The notes: generated by a model not told the origin, from the sequence alone. Counted from the first letter of the stretch, positions 1 to 11,751 are shown. The stretch is 64,000 nt of DNA from Maratus speciosus (GCA_963932465.1 OZ010799.1:162312761-162376760), one strand, 5' to 3'. A program made the numbers and translations.

Positions 1-233
1 TCGCCTTTTAAGCAATTACTTAGAAATTTGATTTTCATTTGAAATATTGTATCCAAGGTGAATATTTCCCTCTGGAATAATTTCCATGTATTCATATAGT
101 TTCTATCGATGCTGGATTTAATTATATTCCGTGTTTGCCCCAGGTTGGAGGCTCACGGTAAATATTCCATCTTGTGCTGCGTTTGTAGCCTTGCCAACAT
201 ATAATAGTGAGAAATTTTCCTTGCTGGGTATCG

Positions 234-304
234 TTCCAAGTGGTTTAGTCGGTAGAACGTCAGTGCGCTATTCTGATGGCCCGGGTTCGAGTCCCGGCTT
301 GGAA
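234..304 (+). tRNA. tRNA-like cloverleaf, array copy 1
   Basis: The 71 nt fold as a class I tRNA. The acceptor TTCCAAG/CTTGGAA is 7 perfect pairs, the D-arm is GTTT/GAAC, the anticodon stem TCAGT/TCTGA has 4 pairs and a T-T mismatch, and the T-arm CCGGG/CCCGG has the loop TTCGAGT. The internal promoter B box (GGTTCGAGTCC) is intact. The 7-nt anticodon loop is GCGCTAT, giving a nominal GCT anticodon, but position 33 is C instead of the near-universal T, and GCT (Ser) would need a long variable arm that is absent. I read it as a tRNA-derived, probably pol III-competent sequence inside a repeat, not a decoding tRNA. Confidence 0.5.
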
Positions 305-560
305 TCTTTTTCACTATGTTGGCCTTTTCGCCTTTTAAGCAATTACTTAGAAATTTGATTTTCATTTGAAATATTGTATCCAAGGTGAATATTTCCCTCT
401 GGAATAATTTCCATGTATTCATATAGTTTCTAACGATGCTGGATTTAATTATATTCCGTGTTTGCGCCAGGTTGGAGGCTCACGGTAAATATTCCATCTT
501 GTGCTGCGTTTGTAGCCTTGCCAACATATAATAGTGAGAAATTTTCCTTGCTGGGTATCG

Positions 561-631
561 TTCCAAGTGGTTTAGTCGGTAGAACGTCAGTGCGCTATTC
601 TGATGGCCCGGGTTCGAGTCCCAGCTTGGAA
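561..631 (+). tRNA. tRNA-like cloverleaf, array copy 2
   Basis: Second copy at the 327-bp offset. It is identical in the acceptor, D and anticodon arms, but one G-to-A change in the 3' strand of the T-stem (CCCAG instead of CCCGG) breaks one pair. This decay supports a pseudo-tRNA reading. Confidence 0.45.
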
Positions 632-752
632 TCTTTTTCACTATGTTGGCCTTTGCGCCTTTTAAGCAATTACTTAGAAATTTGATTTTCATTTGAAATA
701 TTGTATCCAAGGCGAATATTTCCCTCTGGAATAATTTCCATATATTCATATA

Positions 753-1411
753 ATTAAATTTTATGTCAGATTTTGTTTAGTAAAATAAATAAAATCATAA
801 AAGACACTAATTTTATTACTATAAAGAAATTATAACACTTACTTCAATCGCTGTTTGCAAGAGGTAAGAAAAATTCCTCGATTTGAAATTTTAAAAACTA
901 CCACAACGACAGTGAGGGTGAAAGACTTTCATCAGTTTAAAAGGTAATCCCATAATACATCCGACTAGCCATATTTAAAGAATGAGATGTTTCATCCTCA
1001 AAACAGGGCCCGCCAGACAAAAGTTTCTTTTTTTTTGCCAGCTTCGACAGGACGAAGATGAATAACACAATATTATTGATATAAATTAATACGAGTTAAC
1101 ACTAAGCCCATTGCACACGCTTTGTAGAATTTCCGGGTGTAATCTTCAACCGTCGTCTACTTCTGTTCTGTGTCTATCCCGCCCTTATATCGACGACAGC
1201 TTCTAAGAGACATTTGATGTCGAGCACACACGTCAGATGTATGTATTCAATAAATAAATAATCCAAGTTAATACGAATTAAAATCACAGTACTTCACATT
1301 TCGTAAAAAACGAATTAAAATACACGCGTACATAAAAACAAACTTTGTTTGAATTACAACGTATACCATTTCGAACGAAGACATCTAAAACGCATGCGCA
1401 ACTGGGAGTGC
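753..1411. other. Unassigned AT-rich interval
   Basis: No ORF, repeat or fold that I can support. It holds a short T-run near 1028 and otherwise ordinary AT-rich sequence. Confidence 0.5.
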
Positions 1412-1430
1412 TAGTGCCCCCTGGTGGTGA
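1412..1430. promoter_or_regulatory. CTCF-like motif
   Basis: TAGTGCCCCCTGGTGG is nearly identical to the reverse-oriented CTCF core (TAGCGCCCCCTGGTGG in the usual consensus) and sits in a small GC-rich island within AT-rich DNA. Whether it is bound cannot be told from sequence. A motif of this length can also arise by chance or inside a repeat. Confidence 0.4.
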
Positions 1431-1444
1431 TTGCGTCGGAAGAA

Positions 1445-1680
1445 TCAAAACGTCTTAAATTAAGACACGTTTAAAGCAATGAAGTGTCTTAAAATAAGAC
1501 GTTTGCGGATATTTTAGACATTATTCTCAGTTCGTTTACACCATGGTCATAGTAAGACACTTATGTATCTTAAATTAAGACATCTATAATGTCTGAATTT
1601 TCAGATTAAGACACTTAAGCGTCTAAAATTCTTTTTCAGTCACATATGTGTCTAAATTTAAGACGCTTCTATTTGCAGTG
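1445..1680. repeat. Cluster of GTCTTAA/TTAAGAC palindromes
   Basis: About a dozen half-sites of the form GTCTTAA or TTAAGAC, plus variants such as GTCTAAA, occur in alternating orientation (for example at 1452-1467, 1486-1500, 1568-1583 and 1648-1664), making several nested hairpins. It may be a collapsed MITE or a self-duplicated palindrome. No flanking target duplication was found. Confidence 0.6.
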
Positions 1681-1901
1681 TATTTAAAAAAAATCGTAGG
1701 ATATTTCTCTTGCAAATGTTGGCAAACTGTATGTGAAAGATTTTGTTTCGAGAGAGTGGTGCAAGGTAGAATGCAAAAATAGTCGCCTGTGGCTGCCCTG
1801 CTTCACGAATATTACTATCTTTCAAAGTTGCTATCATCTTAACCGTTAAAAACAGGTTATATGTACTGGGGTATGTAGAATGTATATTGGGAATAAAGAA
1901 T

Positions 1902-2575
1902 CAAATTTTGTCTACGGATGTCTCATAAGAATATTTGGGGGATCATCATAAGATAATTTTTGGGTACTCAGAAGTGCATCATTTCTTTTTCATTCAGTTC
2001 AAATAGCCTACTCATTCATTTTAATAATAAAAAAAAAAAACTTATTAGCCCCCGATATGATAATTCTTTCGCCTAGCAATTAAAGTGTCTTCTCTAAAAA
2101 ATAACTTCCCATTCTATAAGACAGTCAGAAAACAAAGCAGATGTATCATTGTACGGTTAAATACTGTACCGCAATTTTTTAAACTTCTAAGCATCGCCAA
2201 TTTTCAATTTTTATACCGTCGTTGTGGGTAAATTGTTAACCCAAATTTTGTCTACGGATGTCTCATAAGAATATTTGGGGGATCATCATAAGATAATTTT
2301 TGGGTACTCAGAAGTGCATCATTTCTTTTTCATTCAGTTCAAATAGCCTACTCATTCATTTTAATTAAAAAAAAAAAAAAAAACTTATTAGCCCCCGATA
2401 TGATAATTCTTTCGCCTAGCAATTAAAGTGTCTTCTCTAAAAATTAACTTCCCATTCTATAAGACAGTCAGAAAACAAAGCAGATGTATCATTGTACGGT
2501 TAAATACTGTACCGCAATTTTTTAAACTTCTAAGCATCGCCAATTTTCAATTTTTATACCGTCGTAGTGGGTAAA
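1902..2575. repeat. 340-bp direct duplication
   Basis: The sequence from caaattttgtctacggatg to gtcgttgtgggtaa (1902-2231) recurs at 2242-2575 with only a few differences, one being a longer internal A-run (about 12 versus 18). It is a recent tandem duplication without coding potential. Confidence 0.92.
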
Positions 2576-3687
2576 AAAGTTCTTTTAAATTCAATTTGTT
2601 TGAAAACTGCATCTCCATTTAATTTTGAGGTATTATTTTTTTTTAGTTTTTAGCCTCATTTGTTTAATGTTGTAAACTCAAGCACTCCATTTCTGTAGAA
2701 TGTAAAGGAAAAATAGTATTTATATGGTTTTGTTGCCATTTTCCCATAACAACTGGGAAAAATTCAATTACAATACTCCTAGGTGCTATTTTGAAAAATA
2801 TATATATATAAATGATTGATTTCTGATAAAACATGGAAATATTATAAACTATATTTAATTTTAAGTATCTATATTAATATTACAAACAAATGAAGGCATA
2901 TGAATCAATAGATAGCCGATTTTTTTGTCGAGTTTCTTGAAGGACGAAATCTTTTTTTTTTTATATTTGTGTATTATTCAGCGATAGTAATGTCCTATGC
3001 ATACTTTACTGTAGATGTTGTTTACGAGTTGATCGTAAAGGGGAATTCTTCAGCGGATGCGAATGACGTCATTTTATATAAAATAAAAGCATATGTTTTA
3101 AGTCTTAAAACTAAAATATGTTTTGTACGATCTGTATTTATATACTTTTTTTTTTCATCGGGGGCGACACTAAATTCTGAAAAAAGCAGAATTCCTGTTT
3201 TCTAATTTTTATATTTTGATTAGATCAATATTTGTGGAATCCTCAAGATTTATCGTTCACTATAGAATAACATATGAATTTCAGCTTTTTCGTAAATGTT
3301 TACAAATTGTACATGTACTATATTGTGGTGCACTGTATGCGGATATTGGCAAAGAAATAAGCTTTCAGAAAACGTATTAAATCGCAAAGTCCTAAGAATT
3401 CGAACACATGTAAATTAAAAAATGTTTTTATCTGGAAATTAGAACGACTGTTCCTCAAAAGTGAAACCCTTGCATACACTGGCAGCCGATCAAGAAGGTC
3501 TCTTCAAATTTGTCACGTGCGATGCAGATATATAATTTACAATGCAGTAGCGCCATTTCATCATTAAAAATTAAATTAATTCTACTTTTGAAAGGTGTGC
3601 TACCGTAGAAACACTGGCCGTCTTTAGCTCATATTTATTACTCTAATAGAAAAAATACGAATTTTGTGTATGTTTTTTGTGTATGTA
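2576..3687. other. Unassigned AT-rich interval
   Basis: No supported gene. It contains a short TA run near 2802-2811 and T-runs. The short ORF at 2969-3205 has no recognisable domain and low-complexity composition. Confidence 0.5.
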
Positions 3688-4753
3688 CAGTCGTGGGGAA
3701 AAAAGTAAACACCCCCTACTAACTCTTCAACAAATTATCGTAGAAGAAAGTTACTGGTAACGAACGTTTGGAAAGAAAGTCTACTTTTAAATGAAGTATA
3801 TAAAATTTCTTTAGGGGACATCTACTTATTAAAACGAACCACAACTTTGTTTTTTTTTTAATAGCAGTACACAATTCTGACAGCATAAATGAACTCTACA
3901 CCCTTCAATTAGCCTAAAACAAATTTTTATGCAATTCGTTCCATAAGTTTCCGAGAAATTAATTATTTTAAAACGAGCGCATTTTAGGGGTTGTATCCAA
4001 ATTGAAGTTCCGTACTGGATTAACCGAGAGAGCCCCTTCTTGATCAAGGCACATTAAGCACCACTCAAGCAGCCAATGAAGCCTGCTACATTACATGACA
4101 GCAGAAGAAATTTCAAAATATCTAGTTACTTCTATCACAGACATGTCACTTAAAACATCCTTTTGCCGTTTTTTAAGCATAATTTGAAAACTACTTGGAA
4201 GAAAATTGTGAAATTTTGGATTTCCATAAAGCAGGACTTAATAAAACTAAATCCATAAAAAAAACTGTAGGTTCCAATTCATAATTTTTTCAAATATTAA
4301 TTTCGTAATTCATAATTCATATCATAAAATTATAAAATTTGCAAATTCAACCTATTTATGTTTGGGTATATTAGTATTATTGCTACACAAAAAATTAGCA
4401 CATTAGGAGCATAATTTCAGGAGATATAAATAAAAATATGAAAATGTAATTTAACATTAGAAGCACTAAATTTTGAATGTTTATAATTCAAATACTTATC
4501 ATTGAAATGACTTGAAATTTGATGTCTCGGCATAGTTTTAACCGAAGATTTGAAATATCTGCTTAAAATTGGGTATTGCCAGTGAAAAAATGAAGTTTGG
4601 ATTTGTTTTAATATGTAGATGGCCCCCTACGCAAATTTTATATACATCATTTAAAAGTAGACTTTATTTCTAATCGTTCGGTACCAGTAACTTTCGTCTA
4701 CGACAATTTGTTGAAGAGTTAGCAGGGGGTGTTTACTTTTTTTTCCACGAGTG
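3688..4753. mobile_element. Non-autonomous Tc1/mariner-type element with ~140-bp TIRs
   Basis: The first ~140 bp (CAGTCGTGGGGAAAAAAG..., then a stretch with AAACACCCCCTACTAAC) is repeated in inverse at the right end, up to CCACGAGTG at 4753. TA dinucleotides flank both ends (3686-3687 and 4754-4755), the hallmark of Tc1/mariner insertion. The ~800-bp interior has no transposase; its ORF at 3829-4047 (minus) has no motif. A short interior segment near 4017-4055 recurs inverted near 29755-29830. Length and long TIRs suit a defective Tc1/mariner derivative. Confidence 0.8.
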
Positions 4754-4766
4754 TACCTTGGGCGAA

Positions 4767-4985
4767 GTTCTGCTCTCGAAGCTGGTAGACGGGAGGTACT
4801 GGGTTCGAACCCAATCGCGTCCGTCGGCCTAATCGTTCGGAGTTTTCGTGGTTTTTTTCGAACCTTGGTTCTCCAAGCGTTAATACGGGTTAGGATCCCT
4901 TAGAAAGACCTCCACGGAAGGCACTCCCCCCTTAGGGCCTATATCCCACGTGCAGATAATTGGCCGACATAAATACAACCAACCA
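4767..4985 (+). mobile_element. tRNA-derived SINE, copy 1
   Basis: The head contains a tRNA-type B box (GGGTTCGAACCC) and the body matches the copy at 20490-20738 over its length, for example GGCCTAATCGTTCGGAGTTTT. It ends in a CAACCAACCAACC tail. A 15-bp target duplication with one mismatch, ACCTTGGGCGAAGTT/ACCTTGGGCGAAATT, lies at 4755-4769 and 4986-5000. The 5' end is truncated relative to copy 2. The left duplication abuts the TA of the preceding transposon, so the two insertions are adjacent. Confidence 0.85.
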
Positions 4986-5000
4986 ACCTTGGGCGAAATT

Positions 5001-5598
5001 ACGCTTATCCCAAAGACATTAGGTTACGTCTCTTGTCAGTAATGTGTTAATTCTTTTCGGGTCTCCTGGAATCTTGTAATATTTGAGTGACACCAGGATT
5101 TATGTACAGATTTATTTGAAACAGGGTTGGGCATATTTATAATTGCATTTATCAGCAATGTAATTACATTTTAATGGCATTAAATTAATTATAGTTAAAA
5201 TTACATGCCGTAAAGAATTCTTGCAGTATTGAGGCCAGAACCTCCCCCATCCCATTATTTGACGAAATTGCTGCGGTTGAATGTGCGCAACTATAATCAA
5301 TTACATGCAATTAACTTGTACTTTTATTGCGAATAATTGGGATTACAAATTTGCCCAACTCTGATTTGAATATATATGAAATATTTTCTTCACCTTCATT
5401 AAGAACGTAAAATGTTATTACAAACTTATGATGTCATTGTTGCATTTCGGAATTAAAATGAAGTGGGATACATAATATCCAACCGCCTTCAAGGAGAAAA
5501 ATAAGACGATTTTTTTTAGAATAATAAAAATTTGTCCGTGAGGAAATAATCCCTGTACTGAGCCATATAATGTTGTAATAATATTAAAGACTAAATAT
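5001..5598. other. Unassigned AT-rich interval
   Basis: No supported gene, tandem repeat or terminal inverted repeat. Short minus-strand ORFs (5112-5300, 5418-5627) lack recognisable domains. Confidence 0.5.
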
Positions 5599-5895
5599 TT
5601 AACCCTCCGCCTACCAGACGGTACCAATGGACCTTACAGATACATTTAAATATTTTTCCAAGATAGAAATTACTTTAAAATAAACTAAATGTATAATACA
5701 CACAAAAATAAATCTAAATAATATAAATCAAATCAAAATAATATGAATATAAATTAAACAAAAAGTAAATACCTATTAATTATCAACAATAAATAATTAC
5801 ATAAATTAAATCGCTTTAAATCGAAATTCTGGTGTAGAATATTTTTTTATATATATATAAAACTTGGGTAATATTTCCGGTAGTTGTACGGTTAA
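5599..5895. mobile_element. Short TTAA-flanked MITE (piggyBac-type), tentative
   Basis: The left end reads TTAACCCTCCGCCTACC and the reverse complement of the right end reads TTAACCGTACAACTACC. These are matching imperfect TIRs with TTAA at both ends. The left end continues into GACGGTACC, as in the better-defined TTAA element at 7661. Length is 297 bp with no coding content. Confidence 0.5.
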
Positions 5896-6319
5896 TAATT
5901 TCATTTCTAATAAAAGCCTCATAAAATTCTTCTTTATAAGAATACTATAAATTTCAAAAATTTAAATTCGCATTTTATGCCATGAAATCATTTTGAATTA
6001 TTAAAATACTTTACAGAAAGGAACACAAAAATTATTTTTTAAATGATATCGTGGTGTGGTTCTTGGTATTTCTACTTCGTGAATAATAGAAACAGAACTG
6101 TTTCAATGAATAAATCATTTTTCATATTTATATTCAATTTAAAGCATCAGAATTACCTCGAAAAAGCAAAATTTTAAAGCCGGCATCCACATTTATGAGA
6201 CACATCCGGAACAATTTTATTTTTAAGTTAAAACTTTTTTAAGAATTTTATACTCGTGGATACATTTTTCATGAAATGGATGCTTAAAAATTCTGACTTA
6301 TCATCAGATCACAGAACAT

Positions 6320-8255
6320 TTCTTTAAATAGTTTGGATTTTATAAGAGGAAAAAGTGATTACGTATGAACTATTGTTTTGCAGAATAAACTGCTTTTTGT
6401 AATTTTTTTCTTCAAGTGTTTCTTGTAATGATTTTACATGAAACTGAATTTTAATTTTTAGCCTTGAGTAAAGGCTTTAATCATTTTTACGGGAAGTGAG
6501 TGAATTAAACTTAACTCTTTCAGGAACAAAGCATTTTCGATGCTATAGTGTTCAAATAAATGATTGCCACCGGAATTTTCTAACAAGAATATTTCTAAGT
6601 AAGAAAAAAAGGCTTTTAATATACTTATTATACCGAAAATATTTATCCACCACTCTAGTGCCATTGTACGGTTTGATAATTAAAATTATGTGGTTTCACA
6701 AACAGACCACCGCCCTTAAATGGTTAACATATGTCAGCGAAAAGTTTGGATTAAATAGTTCAGATTTATAATTTGGATCATCAGTTCGATAGTTTGGATA
6801 AAATATTTTGAATTGAGTGGTTTTTAAATAATTCTGATTAAATAGATTTGATTTTATTTATAAATTTTCCGATTGTGAATTAACATTCGTTTTGATGAAT
6901 GAATTACTTTTAGTAATATTTTTCCGACAATCGTGCCTGATAATTATTTTAAATGAATTTTAACATCAAGTAAATATCTCCTCTTCACTTGAGTAAATGT
7001 TTTTAATCATTTTTAAATGATACGAGGGATTTGATATTTGAATTCCCTATATTTTGGTGAATAACTGAATAAATAGTTTGGGTTGAATAATTATGATTAA
7101 TATTTTCGAATTGTTAGGTTTAAATAGTTTGTATTAATAGTTTAGTGTAAATTATTTGGATTAAATCGTTTGGGTTAAAGAATATGTAATTTAGTAGAGA
7201 TGAATCCTATTGAAAAATAACTTTTGGATTGCCGAAAAAACCACTTTCCGTATTAGTTCTCAGGCATTACCGATAATCATTTTAAATAAATTTGAATTTT
7301 AATAAGTTATGTCATCTTTCCTTAAATTAATGATTTTATATATTTTTAAAGAGAAAGGGAATTGAATTTAACATACATCGGCAAATAGCTTGGATTATAA
7401 TCTTTTTAATTAATTGTTGGGATTAGTAGTTTAGATTTTATTAAAGGAGAACCCGATTATGAATAACCTTTTGTTTTGCATAATGAGCATTTTATACCCC
7501 CCCACCCCCCCAAGCGTGTTTGGTTATCCTTTAAATGAATTTCAATTTAATAAACTATGTCTTCTTCCTTTTTAAAACATTGTTCAAGGAGATGAGGCAA
7601 TTGTATTTAAATTAATTTGGAAAATTGTTTGGATTAATAGTTTGGAATAAATAGTTTTGATTAACCCTTTATCTACTGACGGTACCATTAAAATAGATTG
7701 TTATAAAATTCATTTAATACGTGGATTAGTTGTAATGTAGTCTGGAACGAGTTATAGATACATTATTTATCTTGTTCTAAACGCATTCTTGGTTACACAA
7801 AATAAAAATATTTTTAAAATGATGATTTCTTTTGCCTTTGCATCTTTTCAGCTTTCTTTCTCATGGGGATCTTCTTTTCGGAAATATTTCTATATTTCTG
7901 TTGTAAAAATAATGTATTTTGTACATTTCACTATTGTACAAAATACTAAGAAAAGTATTTAAAATAAAACATTTGAGTGGGGTTAAATATATTGCACATA
8001 ATCCCTATAAATTCAATTTAATTAATCCTTCTAAATCCTTCAATCCTTCTAAAATCCTTCTAAACTTTATTAAATGATTATGTAAATCTTCTAATTTAGC
8101 TTAAACAATTCACGAAAAATGCTTTAGAAGATAACATTTTCATCAATTCATAATTCAGTAGATAAAGGGTTAAATAGTTCCGACAAAAAACTTTGATAAA
8201 AGTTTGGATTTATAGATCTAAATGGCGGTTTGGAATAGTTTAGATTAATATTGTA
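6320..8255. repeat. Diverged repeat field with AATAGTTTGGATT-like units
   Basis: Short degenerate units around AATAGTTTGGATTAA alternate with longer related blocks starting near 6347, 6860, 7205 and 7441. These blocks share an order of landmarks (a GATTATGAATAAC-like start, then TTTTGCATAA, then AAATGAATTTTAATTT). The field is interrupted by the TTAA element at 7661-8173. Old tandem expansion is the simplest reading. ORFs at 6458-6664 and 6496-6771 are products of this repeat. Confidence 0.5.
7661..8173. mobile_element. piggyBac-type MITE, copy 1
   Basis: A perfect 19-bp TIR, TTAACCCTTTATCTACTGA, is found at both ends including the TTAA target. The terminal CCC after TTAA is typical of piggyBac elements. 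The 513 bp have no ORF. A second copy lies at 47558-48091, sharing internal blocks such as the GGTACC-like region after the left end, the AAATGATGATTTCTTTTG block and the right end. Confidence 0.85.
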
Positions 8256-9559
8256 GCGACTGCATTGAAAAAGCCAAAATTAAACTATGGTACGTTAAAA
8301 TAAACCGAAAGGTGTGATAATAACACTTTCATGTACATCATCAAGGTCAATAGGAATGTGATCATAAGCATTGAATCTATAAATTTGGGGATATATTTTG
8401 ATGCAATGAAGATCAGACGTAAAGCCTAAAGTATCTGAAACACTATAATTATCTTTTATTGCATGTGTATTAAATGTTCAGTAATTACGGACTTCTCACC
8501 AGTCTGCAGAATCTTTTTTGGAACCATATAATGGTTCAACATTATATAATACATGTAATAGGTAACACATTATTAGTGCGCTTGGATGGCCGCATGTGAT
8601 AATGTGTAAGCTTTGACAGAAATTTTGCTTTATCTATTTTCAATTAATTCGGAGTAAATTGACTTCGCCTGGACGTGGTGTTTAGTAGTTCCTATATGAT
8701 GAAATACAGTATATTTTACATATCGTTGCTGATAAATGAAGTTGCTGATAACTACTGTTTCCCGAAACAGTTTTCATGCAACGGACAGATCGTGCATGTA
8801 ACTGACCGGAAACATCCAAGTTTTTTACATTATTAACAAGTTTAATTAACCATATTAACCATGATCTAAAGTGAGATAGAAATGATAGGAAAAACCTGCA
8901 TGAATAATAAGGGTGTTTACATCACCTATTAAAAAATTATCGTTAAATGTTTTATGGAAGATTTCGGTTTTCTCGAAAAATATTAATACTTTAAACCTTC
9001 GTAGAAAATAATAGAGTAGTAAGTGGTGAGAATTTCTGGTGGATAGACAGTTTCTGGTGGAAAAATGACGCGTAAATAAAGTTTATATTCGAACCTCAGA
9101 ATAATTACTTTACACTGGCATTCATGTCTTTTAAAAAGAAGTTACGAGATGGTTTGGACAATACGTTTCTTGTTGCTGCATCTCGCCACCCTTGTCTTTA
9201 GAAAAACAAACAAAAAACGAACGAGATACAGAACATTTCTTTGGCGAATTTGTTTTCATATTAACAAATCTGTTTGGAATCTTCTGAAATGTTACTAATA
9301 CTCTAAAAGAATGCCTGCAAAAAGATATTCATGATTTCTGAAACTCTAGTTGTTTAAAACGATTATACAGTTTTAAATCTCGCAGCTCGCACAGATGTTT
9401 TTAATTAATATTTGATGGCAATAAACAGTTGTATTTTATCCAAAAGATTATCACCAACTTCTGAGTATTTTTCAAATTACAACAGTGGAAAAGACGCTAA
9501 AATACTCTATACAGATGAATAATTAAGAAAGGATTAATTTCAAGTGTAAGTTGATAGAA
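8256..9559. other. Unassigned AT-rich interval
   Basis: No gene, repeat or RNA fold that I can support. Confidence 0.45.
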
Positions 9560-9903
9560 ATACTGTGAAAGTCAGTCATTCGTTGCATAATTTCTAGAAA
9601 GTCGCTGGATTTACGATTTTCGAGCTGTTCAACAAATAGCAATTTACAGTAATCAGATTTCTTGAAATTAATTGCCCTTTTTATTAGTTCGGATTGTAAA
9701 TCCTAATACGGAGTTTCACCGGATGGTTTAATTATCAAATCTTGCACAACTGATTCAGCTTGTGATGGCAAATTAGACGAAATGAAATAAAATATAATTC
9801 GACTGCCCAACATAGCATTTGGATTTAATAACTCAAAAATTTTCACACATAGCAAACAGAAGACAAACATCACATATGATAAATGGTGGAACACTAGCAC
9901 CAT
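9560..9903 (-). pseudogene. Retrotransposon gag-like relic (Ty3/gypsy type)
   Basis: The minus-strand reading frame runs from 9903 through a stop at 9703-9705 to about 9560. The residues before the stop include NLPSQAESVVQDLI and KPSGETPY. After the stop, the same frame gives DLQSELIKR and LLFVEQLENRKSSDFLEIMQ. This order (a hydrophobic helix, a V-x-D-L-I segment, P-Y, D-L-x-x-x-L-I-x-R, L-L-x-x-E-x-L, R-K-x-S-x-x-L-x-x-M) is that of the capsid region in Ty3/gypsy gag proteins of arthropods. Protease and pol are not visible nearby, and no LTRs flank it. It is an isolated, decayed fragment; the family call is by pattern recognition only. Confidence 0.55.
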
Positions 9904-9937
9904 TCACTTAAGATATAATTTAAAATTAAATAAAGTA

Positions 9938-10463
9938 CAGGCTGTCCATAACAGAATGCCCCAGTTATAAATTTTAATAGTATTTATTGTATACTTTGTA
10001 GAGTGTTGGATCAAGCTCACAAATGAATACTAACTGAAAGAGTTTTAGATAAGTGCATTCGCGAGTACTGCTTTGCTATTGACTGGCTTGCAGTCCCACA
10101 TATGCAAAATGGCGACTCCTGAGACTAAAGCGTTATTGCTGGCCTGACGGTTTAAAAACCGTTAGAGCCATGTGATTTTTTCTTTGTGGCTTTTTAAAAG
10201 ATCGTGTCTACTTTCCGCTGCTATCTAATGATTTTCCGGAGTTGAGACTTAAGCTCCTATTACGTTGGATATGTTAACCGAAGTGTAGGAAAAATTGGAT
10301 TTTAGGCTGGATGTGTACCGTATAACTAATTGTACATGTACTAAACATTTTTAAGAAAAGCTATAGTTTATCTTCAGCTTGATATATGAGTTATTGTAAA
10401 TAATTTAAATTAACCTGTTATAATATACTATTGAAACTGGGATATTCTTTAATGTACACACTG
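9938..10463 (+). mobile_element. Internally deleted Tc3-like transposon, copy 1
   Basis: The left end is TACAGGCTGTCCATAACAG and the inverted right end GCAGTGTGTACATTAAAG is related to it. The interior encodes a degenerate transposase start (ATGGCGACTCCT, MATP) fused almost directly to a degenerate transposase C-terminus (DRV near 10200, then the segment before ACCGTATAACTAA). The catalytic middle is absent. The same N-to-C junction occurs in the copy at 15666-16718, so this was a mobile deletion derivative and not a one-off decay product. Confidence 0.72.
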
Positions 10464-11616
10464 CATAATTCATTTATCAAAGATCTTTTAATTTTCTGCA
10501 ATCCTTGAGCACCAGTTTGTTTTGCATGGATGAGTGGATTAAATGATGAACCGAAGTTAAATCCTTCTCACAATATTTAAAAAGCATATCCTAAGGGAAA
10601 AAATTACTAGGACACAGTTTGCAAAATATAAATAAATAAATAAATAATAAGAATAAGAATAAATAAATAAAGAGAAATGCGTATTGTCATTTTACTTGTA
10701 AAATAAATTCACACTATTAAAAATAACGTTATCTTAGTTGTCGTAGCGATCTCAATATGAACGCGCATGTAAAGTAAAAATCTTTACCATAACAAGTTAA
10801 AATGCTTTTCATGAAATTGTCGTTCATAGAAGGCAAACTATCAAAAATTCTTGCTCTGGCCTGTATATTATTTTATAAATTTTAGTAACATCACTTTTAC
10901 AGTGAAATTCAGATCGGCTGAAATTCACGAAACGGAGTTGAATGCGCATTTTTTAGCAATTTATAACCATAGACGCTAATTAAACCGAATTTGTTTGAAC
11001 ACCGCATAATATGAGGCAATGAGTTTCAGATCTCGCCTTATGCAAAATTTAAAAATTCGAGTTTTCTCTATCAGTCTGTTCTATTGCTGGGCCCGCATCG
11101 AAAAAACACTACAATCTGCAAAAAACTAGTTTTATCGTGTATTTCTGACATTGTATTGTTTATCTTGGTATTATCTTGGTTTGCAATGAAAACCAATAGA
11201 CGCAGTCAGAGGTTTTTCGCGATTTCCCAAAATTTGATTTTCTGGATAAAGCGAGTTTTTAAACTCGCGTCCTCATATTTGTTTCAGATTTTCTATATAC
11301 CACTACACCAATATTTAGTTAAATTTCAAAGACCATAAAATTTCTGAAAACGAAAAATTCGGATTTTTTATTCATGGCCGATAATGCGTCTAAATAATTT
11401 TGCATTCTCAAGTAAAAGAATGTTAAATGTTACAGACACCATTTTCTGTTGTGAAGATGTTATTTTAGAGTTCAAGAAATTATGTCAATATTATTAGGGA
11501 AAAATCAGTTTAATATCGTTAAAGCATTCTTCAAAAGAATAGTACTATATGTATACAGTAACAAATAATACCGTCTGCGATTTCTATCAACAATGACGAC
11601 ATGTTCAGGTTATATA
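10464..11616. other. Unassigned interval with a short (AATA)n tract
   Basis: It contains an AATA/GAATA microsatellite at about 10627-10676. The plus-strand ORF at 11084-11338 has no domain that I recognise, no repeated family signature and AT-rich codons. I do not call it a gene. Confidence 0.45.
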
Positions 11617-11751
11617 CAGGGTGGTTATAATTAAACTTCCCCTATAAACAGCATCCAACACGCAAACAGGTGAACAAAATGCAATGAAATTTGGCATAAA
11701 GACTATACAATAGTGCGCTCACGGAATTTCGAAAAAAAAATTCTAAAAGGT

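Larger units (their letters stand above)
1..752. repeat. 327-bp tandem repeat carrying a tRNA-like sequence
   Basis: Two units and part of a third follow each other at an exact 327-bp offset (landmark cgccttttaagc at 2, 329 and 656). Units 1 and 2 differ by only a few substitutions, so the duplication is recent. The first unit is already under way at the window edge, so the array continues to the left. The third unit stops near 752. Each full unit holds one tRNA-like cloverleaf. Short ORFs on both strands recur once per unit only because the unit repeats; they are not genes. Confidence 0.93.

Noticed and set aside
915..935. CTGATGA on the minus strand near 926
   Set aside because: No GAAA or stem II at the needed distance.
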